Positions 23,501-32,500 of a stretch of 64,000 bases of DNA are shown here, one piece after another; positions within the stretch are counted from its first letter, which is position 1; each line of letters opens with the position of its first letter. Both the position numbers and the translations under genes were made by a program. Below the pieces are notes generated by a model that saw only the letters and a list, made by a program, of their open reading frames with translations, made no database searches and was not told where the DNA came from. The stretch lies in NCBI GenBank assembly GCA_947462335.1, contig OX381708.1, forward strand, positions 1,612,001 through 1,676,000, in the 5' to 3' direction. The stretch is from Harmothoe impar. Its lineage: Eukaryota; Annelida; Polychaeta; Phyllodocida; Polynoidae.

Positions 23501-26500
23501 CCAGCCACTCTGTCACAACTTACACACCAGCCACTCTGTCACAACTTACACACCCAGCCACTCTGTCACAACTTACACACCAGCCACTCTGTCACAACTT
23601 ACACACCACCACCCTCTCCCAACCAGCCACTCTGTCACAACCGTACACACCACCCTCTCACAACCAGCCACTCTGTCACAACGTACACACCACCCCCTGT
23701 CACAACCAGCCACTCTGTCACAACCGTACACACCACCCTCTCACAACCAGCCACTCTGTCACAACCGTACACACCACCCCCTCACAACCAGCCACTCTGT
23801 CACAACCGTACGCACCACCCCCTGTCACAACCAGCCACTCTGTCACAACCGTACACACCACCCCCTGTCACAACCAGCCACTCTGTCACAACTTACACAC
23901 CAGCCACTCTGTCACAACTTACACACCACCACCCTCTCCCAACCAGCCACTCTGTCACAACCGTACACACCACCCTCTCACAACCAGCCACTCTGTCACA
24001 ACGTACACACCACCCCCTGTCACAACCAGCCACTCTGTCACAACCGTACACACCACCCCCTGTCACAACCAGCCACTCTGTCACAACCGTACACACCACC
24101 CTCTCACAACCAGCCACTCTGTCACAACCGTACACACCACCCCCTCACAACCAGCCACTCTGTCACAACCGTACGCACCACCCCCTGTCACAACCAGCCA
24201 CTCTGTCACAACCGTACACACCACCCCCTGTCACAACCAGCCACTCTGTCACAACCGTACACACCACCACCCTGTCACAACCAGCCACTCTGTCACAACC
24301 GTACACACCACCCCCTGTCACAACCAGCCACTCTGTCACAACCGTACACACCACCCTCTCACAACCAGCCACTCTGTCACAACGTACACGTCACCGCCCT
24401 GTCACTACCCTACACACCACCACCTCTCACAACCAGCCACTCTGTCACAACTTACACACCAGCCACTCTGTCACAACCAGCCACTCTGTCACAACCGTAC
24501 ACACCACCACCTGTCACAACCAGCCACTCTGTCACAACGTACACACCACCACCCTGTCACAACCAGCCACTCTGTCACAACGTACACACCACCCCCTGTC
24601 ACAACGTACACACCAGCCACTCTGTCACAACGTACACACCACCCCCTGTCACAACGTACACACCAGCCACTCTGTCACAACGTACACACCACCGCCCTGT
24701 CACAACCAGCCACTCTGTCACAACCGTACACACCACCCTGTCACAACCAGCCACTCTGTCACAACGTACACACCACCACCCTGTCACAACCAGCCACTCT
24801 GTCACAACCGTACACACCGCCCTGTCACAACCAGCTACTCTGTCACAACATACACACCAGCCACTCTGTCACAACGTACACACCACCACCCTCTCACAAC
24901 CAGCCACTCTGTCACAACCGTACACACCACCCTCTCACAACCAGCCACTCTGTCACAACGTACACACCACCCCCTGTCACAACCAGCCACTCTGTCACAA
25001 CCGTACACACCACCCCCTGTCACAACCAGCCACTCTGTCACAACCGTACACACCACCCTCTCACAACCAGCCACTCTGTCACAACCGTACACACCACCCC
25101 CTCACAACCAGCCACTCTGTCACAACCGTACGCACCACCCCCTGTCACAACCAGCCACTCTGTCACAACCGTACACACCACCCCCTGTCACAACCAGCCA
25201 CTCTGTCACAACCGTACACACCACCCTCTCACAACCAGCCACTCTGTCACAACCGTACACACCACCCCCTCACAACCAGCCACTCTGTCACAACCGTACG
25301 CACCACCCCCTGTCACAACCAGCCACTCTGTCACAACCGTACACACCACCTCTCACAACCAGCCACTCTGTCACAACGTACACACCACCACCTGTCACAA
25401 CCAGCCACTCTGTCACAACGTACACACCACCACCTGTCACAACCAGCCACTCTGTCACAACTTACACACCAGCCACTCTGTCACAACCAGCCACTCTGTC
25501 ACAACGTACACACCACCCCCTGTCACAACGTACACACCACCACCCTCTCACAACCAGCCACTCTGTCACAACGTACACACCACCCTGTCACAACCAGCCA
25601 CTCTGTCACAACGTACACACCACCCCCTGTCACAACGTACACACCAGCCACTCTGTCACAACTTACACACCAGCCACACTGTCACAACGTACCCACCAGC
25701 CACTCTGTCACAACGTACACACCACCACCTCTCACAACCAGCCACTCTGTCACATGGGGCAGGTCTTCTCTTTGTAATGAAGCTGCAAGATGATCAGATC
25801 TTGAAAAGAAAGAAAATTAGATTATTGAATTTTTCAAATTAGATTAGTCCCATTTGTTTTTAAAGTAAGTTGTGTAAATTGTCCATGATTAGTATCCTAC
25901 GGCTGTTGAATAATTTGACCAGGCCGCTCTGTGACGTCATTTGTGGTACATGAAGAGGGTTCTTTATTCAGAACCAAGTTCCGTGTACAGATGAACCGTG
26001 CCGACCAGGAGGCGGGAAATAAAGCTGTCGACTCGCTTATCAACTATGAAACTGTAAAAGTGAGTGTCTCAGGAGGTAAAATTGAAATGTAGCTTGAATT
26101 CATATAAAAACCAAAGCTAGTCATATGCAATGTAAAACCGGTGAAGGAAATGTGTAAGTCTCAAGTGATTAAATTTATCAATAAATGCCCTAATTAGAAT
26201 TTGATTATTTCAGTACTATAACCTGTGTCTGTTTGTCTGTTTCAGTACTTTAACAACGAGACCTACGAGGCCGAGCGCTATGACCGGGTGCTAGCGGCGT
26301 ATGAGCAGGCCTCCCTCAAGACGACCACGAGCCTGGCGCTCCTTAACTGGGGACAGAACGCTATATTCAGCACCGGCATCACCGCCATGATGATACTCGC
26401 TAGTCAGGGCATCACCGAGGGTAAGATGGCCGTATGATACTACATAGTCGGTTCATGATACTCGCTAGTCAGGGCATCACCGAGGGTAAGATGGCCGTAT

Positions 26501-29500
26501 GGTACTACATAGTCGGTTCATGATACTCGCTAGTCAGGGCATCACCGAGGGTAAGATGGCCGTATGATACTACATAGTCGGTTCATGATACTCGCTAGTC
26601 AGGGCATCACTGAAGGTAAGAGGGCCGTATGGTACTACATAGTCGGTTCATGATACTCGCTAGTCAGGGCATCACTGAAGGTAAGATGGCCGTATGATAC
26701 TACATAGTCGGGTCATGATACTCGCTAGTCAGGGCATCACCGAGGGTAAGATAGCCGTATGATACTACATAGTCGGTTCATGATACTCGCTAGTCAGGGC
26801 ATCACTGAAGGTAAGAGGGCCGTATGGTACTACATAGTCGGTTCATGATACTCGCTAGTCAGGGCATCACCGAGGGTAAAGTAGTCGTATGATACTACAT
26901 AGTCGGTTCATGATACTCGCTAGTCAGGGCATCACCGAGGGTAAGATGGCCGTATGGTACTACATAGTCGGTTCATGATACTCGCTAGTCAGGGCATCAC
27001 TGAAGGTAAGAGGGCCGTATGGTACTACATAGTCGGTTCATGATACTCGCTAGTCAGGGCATCACCGAGGGTAAAGTAGTCGTATGATACTACATAGTCG
27101 GTTCATGATACTCGCTAGTCAGGGCATCACCGAGGGTAAGATAGCCGTATGATACTACATAGTCGGTTCATGATACTCGCTAGTCAGGGCATCACCGAGG
27201 GTAAGATGGCCGTATGATACTACATAGTCGGGTCATGATACTGGTAAGTCAGGGCATCACCGAGGGTAAAGTAGTCGTATGATACTACATAGTCGGGTCA
27301 TGATACTCGCTAGTCAGGGCATCACCGAGGGTAAGATAGCCGTATGGTACTACATTGTCGGGTCATGATACTCGCTAGTCAGGGCATCACCGAGGGTAAG
27401 ATGGCCGTATGGTACTACATAGTCGGTTCATGATACTCGCTAGTCAGGGCATCACCGAGGGTAAAGTAGTCGTATGATACTACATAGTCGGTTCATGATA
27501 CTCGCTAGTCAGGGCATCACCGAGGGTAAAGTAGTCGTATGATACTACATAGTCGGTTCATGATACTCGCTAGTCAGGGCATCACCGAGGGTAAGATAGC
27601 CGTATGGTACTACATTGACGGGTCATGATACTCGCTAGTCAGGGCATCACCGAGGGTAAGATAGCCGTATGATACTACATAGTCGGTTCATGATACTCGC
27701 TAGTCAGGGCATCACCGAGGGTAAGATGGCCGTATGGTACTACATTGTCGGTTCATGATACTCCATACTATGGATGGTCATTTTATGATACTCTCATGTC
27801 ATTATACAGTAACTCACTTCTCATTAATCCATGATACTGGCTTGTAACTTTTGTGATACTCGCTTGTCACTCCATGATTCTCCTGTCACTTCATGATACT
27901 CTCTTGCACTTCATGATACTCGCTCGTCGCTTTATGATACCCGCTTGTCACTTTGTGATACTCGGTACTTGGGCATCACTGTCTTTAAGTTGAGTTAAAA
28001 TATGTCTTTCGATAACATTAAAATCCAAGACCGCCATTATACCCACTATTTATTTCTCATTAATTTCTGACATTGAGGCCTCGTGTGGCCGACAGGTAAA
28101 ACAGTACAGTCTACCCCCATGTGTTATATACTTTATACATGAATTCGTTGTATATAACAGGCACCATGACAGTGGGGGACCTGGTGATGGTGAACGGGCT
28201 GCTGTTCCAGCTCTCCATCCCCCTTAACTTCCTGGGCTCTGTGTACAGAGAGGTGCGGCAGTCGCTGATCGACATGAGCACGCTCTTTGGGCTGCTGGAG
28301 AACAAGGCCGCCATACAGGTGAGTCAGCACTTTGTACGTATGTAAACATGGCCGCCATACAGGTGGGTCAGCACTTTGTACGCAATGTAAACATGGCTGC
28401 CATACAGGTGAGTCAGCACTTTGTACGTAATGTAAACATGGCCGCCATACAGGTGAGTCAGCACTTTGTACGCAATGTAAACATGGCCGCCATACAGGTG
28501 AGTCAGCACTTTGTATGTAAAGTAAACATGGCCGCCATACAGGTGAGTCAGCACTTTGTACGCTATGTAAACATGGCCGCCATTCAGGTGAGTCAGCACT
28601 TTGTACGTATGTAAACATGGCCGCCATACAGGTGAGTCAGCACTTTTATGCAATGTAAACATGGTCGCCATACATGTGAGTCAGCACTTTGTACGTATGT
28701 AAACATGGCCGCCATACAGGTGAGTCAGCACTTTGTACGTATGTAAACATGGCCGCCATACAGGTGAGTCAGCACTTTTATGCAATGTAAACATGGTCGC
28801 CATACATGTGAGTCAGCACTTTGTACGTATGTAAACATGGCCGCCATACAGGTGAGTCAGCACTTTGTATGTAATGTAAACATGGCTGCCATACAGGTGA
28901 GTCAGCACTTTGTACGTAATGTAAACATGGCCGCCATACCCGTGAGTCAGCACTTTGTACGCAATGTAAACATGGCTGCCATACACACCAGCGGCACTTT
29001 ATGGTGCCTTCATTAAACTACTTTTGTAATTTTGCAAATTGATTTACCCATATTGCCACATCAATATTTTTGTAGTTATCTCAAATACGGTAGTCTGAAA
29101 ATTGCACATAAAAAAATAGTGTTTCTCAGTTATGAGTCCAAGTTGCCACTCCAGTACTAGTTGTATAAGTCTGATAATGGTATACATAAATTTACACAGA
29201 TTGGTTGTAAAAGGCAATAACAGTCAGATAACAACAGTATCTGTTAATTACTTGGTAATACTAATACTTGTCTGCCTCCTCCCACAGAGCCTGCCGGGCG
29301 CGCCCCTGCTGCAGGTGTCAGCTGAGGAGTCAACTGTCACGTTTGAGGACGTTATCTTCCAATACGTTGAGGGACGCAAGATCCTCAACAAACTCTCCTT
29401 CACCGTGCCCGCCGGCAAGAAGATCGCTATTGTGGGCGGCAGCGGGTCAGGGTGAGTCACTTATAATCACTTTTAGTTCTTCTGTAGCTGATGACAGCTG

Positions 29501-32500
29501 ATAGTGACTAAGGACAGTGACTGATGACAGTTGACAGTGACTGATGACAGTTGACAGTTGACAGTGACTGATGACAGTTGACAGTGACTGATGACAGTTG
29601 ACAGTGACTGATGACAGTTGACAGTGACTGATGACAGTTGACAGTGACTGATGACAGTGATCAGTGAGAGTTGACAGTGACTTATGACAGTTGACAGTGA
29701 CTTGTTTCCATTGTTAAAGATTTAATAAGGATTTAATACATCTTAATGGCAATGATCACTAAAATTGATGAATTTGCTTTACATTCCTATCTGTTTTGCT
29801 TGGCTCTTACATATGTATATTACTTTTCCCCCTTCTTCAGGAAGTCAACGATTGTGCGTATGCTGTACCGTTTCTACGACCCAATGGCCGGCCGCATCCT
29901 GGTTAACGGGCAGGACATCCGGCACGTGGACCTGGACAGTCTCAGACACAACATCGGGGTCGTCCCACAGGTGAGCAACACGAGTCTCAGACACAACAGT
30001 CTCAGATACAACATTACAGTCTCAGACACAACAGTCTCAGATACAACATGACAGTCTCAGACACAACAGTCTCAGATACAACATAACAGTCTCAGACACA
30101 ACAGTCTCAGATATAACATGACAGTCTCAGACACAACAGTCTCAGATACAACAGTCTCAGATATAACATGACAGTCTCAGACACAACAGTCTCAGATACA
30201 ACATAACAGTCTCAGACACAACAGTCTCAGATACAACATGACAGTCTCAGACACAACAGTCTCAGATACAACATGACAGTCTCAGACACAACAGTCTCAG
30301 ATATAACATGACAGTCTCAGACACAACAGTCTCAGATACAAAAGTCTCAGATATAACATGACAGTCTCAGACACAACAGTCTCAGATATAACATGACAGT
30401 CTCAGATACAACAGTCTCAGATACAACATGACAGTCTCAGACACAACATCAGGGTCGTCCCACAGTTGAGAAATTAAGTAATAAATATGAAGGAGAGTAG
30501 AGGATTATGAACCATGCTGGAATGCAATGTGCCCTCCTGACGTTAAAGGGGTTCAAACCTGGTTTGATTGATTGATCATTATGAACCAGGCTTGAAACCC
30601 TTGATTGAAATATTTTTAAACCTGGTTTAAAACCTTTGATTTTAACCATTATGAACCAGATAAAAAAACCTTGATTTAATCTTTGATTGAACAATTATGG
30701 ACCAACCTTGAAAGCATTGATTGAAACATTATAAGACAGGCTTGAAACCCTTTAGTTGACAGATTTAAACCAGGCCTGAAACCCTTGATTGAACTGTTTT
30801 ACTAGGATTGAAACCCTTGATTGAACCGTTTTAAACAGAACTATTTCGTTCTTCAGGAGACCATGTTGTTCCACGACACCATCCTACACAACATCCAGTA
30901 CGGACGGACTGAGGCTGGGCCGGACGAGGTCGTCGAGGCAGCCAAGATGGCCGACATCCACAACTTTATAGAGCAGTGGCCGGACAAGTACGACACCCAG
31001 GTCGGGGAACGGGGACTAAAACTGTCAGGTATGTCTGAACCTGAATCAAGGTCAAATGTAGGAATTTCTGCCTTATTTGGCCATGTTTGCTATCAGTAGA
31101 CATGATCCAGTAAGAATGTACATGGACATTATTACTTGAAGGTGTTTTTGTTTAACCCTATGACCCTAATAACACACGGCCAAAAGCTCTCCACTCAAAT
31201 TCCTGTATTTTCTTGCGGCATGAAGTCAAAGCTTGAGATCACTCAAAAAGAGAGTCACACCAGAGAGCATACTTATCTCGCAACTATGTTTGTTTACAGG
31301 AGGAGAGAAGCAGAGGGTGTCCATCGCGCGCGCCATACTAAAGAAGACGCCCATCCTGGTCTACGATGAGGCCACTTCTTCACTCGACTCCATCACCGAA
31401 CAGGTACCGCATTTATTTATTTATTAATATTAATAATAATAACAATTTAACTTTATTTGGGTATTCATATAATCGCAGTTACCATAAAACCACACTTTTA
31501 AGACGACCCCGCCTTTCAGACGACCCCCCATTTTGAGAAAAAATCTGTCTTGTACAAAAAACCTTTTAAAATGGTTTTAACTAATCTAATGTATAAAAAA
31601 CCCACCTTTAAGACGACCCCCCAATTTTGAAGGAAAATCCGTCTTGTAGGAAATATACCGTAAAACCCCTCCTTTAAGACGACCCCGCCTTTAAGACGAC
31701 CCCCTACTTTGAGATAAAAATCCGTCTTGTAGGAAAAAGGCTTTAAAATGATTCTCTCTTTGATACTATGTAATAAAACCCCACCTTTAAGACGACCCCC
31801 GATTTTCAGATAAAAATCCGTCTTGTAGGAAAAATAAATACCAAAATAAATCCGTCTTAAAGGCGGGGTTTTACGGTAAATCCCAAATAAAATCCGTCTT
31901 AAAGCCGGGGTTTTACGGTACATTTAATCCCTTGGATATACTTTGTAATCGGGTGTCCTTTCAGTAGATATTACAGGAAAATTCAATTACCCGGTAGGTG
32001 TTGAACATATATATATGTAGATCAAGAGAAATATTTGACATGAAGATAAAAACCTAAAATTACTATTCAGGTATTGGCTTTAAATTGATCAATTTAGATT
32101 TTAAAAGCTAAAATTAGTATTTCCTTAAAAGTTATCAATTTGAAACAATTCAAGATCTAAAATTGTTATCTTAGTATTGGCTTAAAATCAATCAATTTAG
32201 TTAACTTCAAAGCTAAAATTGCTCTTGGTTTAACAGGTGTCGATGAAACCAACTCTAAAGTTAAAACAAATATTGAAACAATTCGAAAGCTAAATTAAAT
32301 ATTGATTTGAAGTTATCAATTCAAAACAATATTAAAGCTTACAATACATTTGCTTAACACTTGTCAATTTTAAAGCTAAAATTACTTTTGGCTTAGAAGT
32401 TATCAATTTAAAACAATTTTGAAGCTAAATCAATTATTGGCTTGAGAATTATCAATTAAAGGCAATAAAGTTAAAATGTCAATATAAATTGCAAATAAAA

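Noticed and set aside
23375..25842. Two + frames of about 800 codons through the intron 7 array
   Set aside because: Composition artefact of the CCAGCCACTCTGTCACAAC repeat. They begin in exon 7 by chance, and a good donor plus exon 8 in frame explain the region better.
28133..29016. Frames in the intron 10 array on both strands
   Set aside because: Repeat translation plus antisense of exon 10.
26421..30472. CRISPR-like arrays
   Set aside because: Units are contiguous tandem repeats with no unique spacers, in a eukaryotic intron context.
31516..31923. 135-codon antisense frame in intron 14
   Set aside because: Translation of the repeated GACGACCCC blocks of the CCGTAAAACCCC element.
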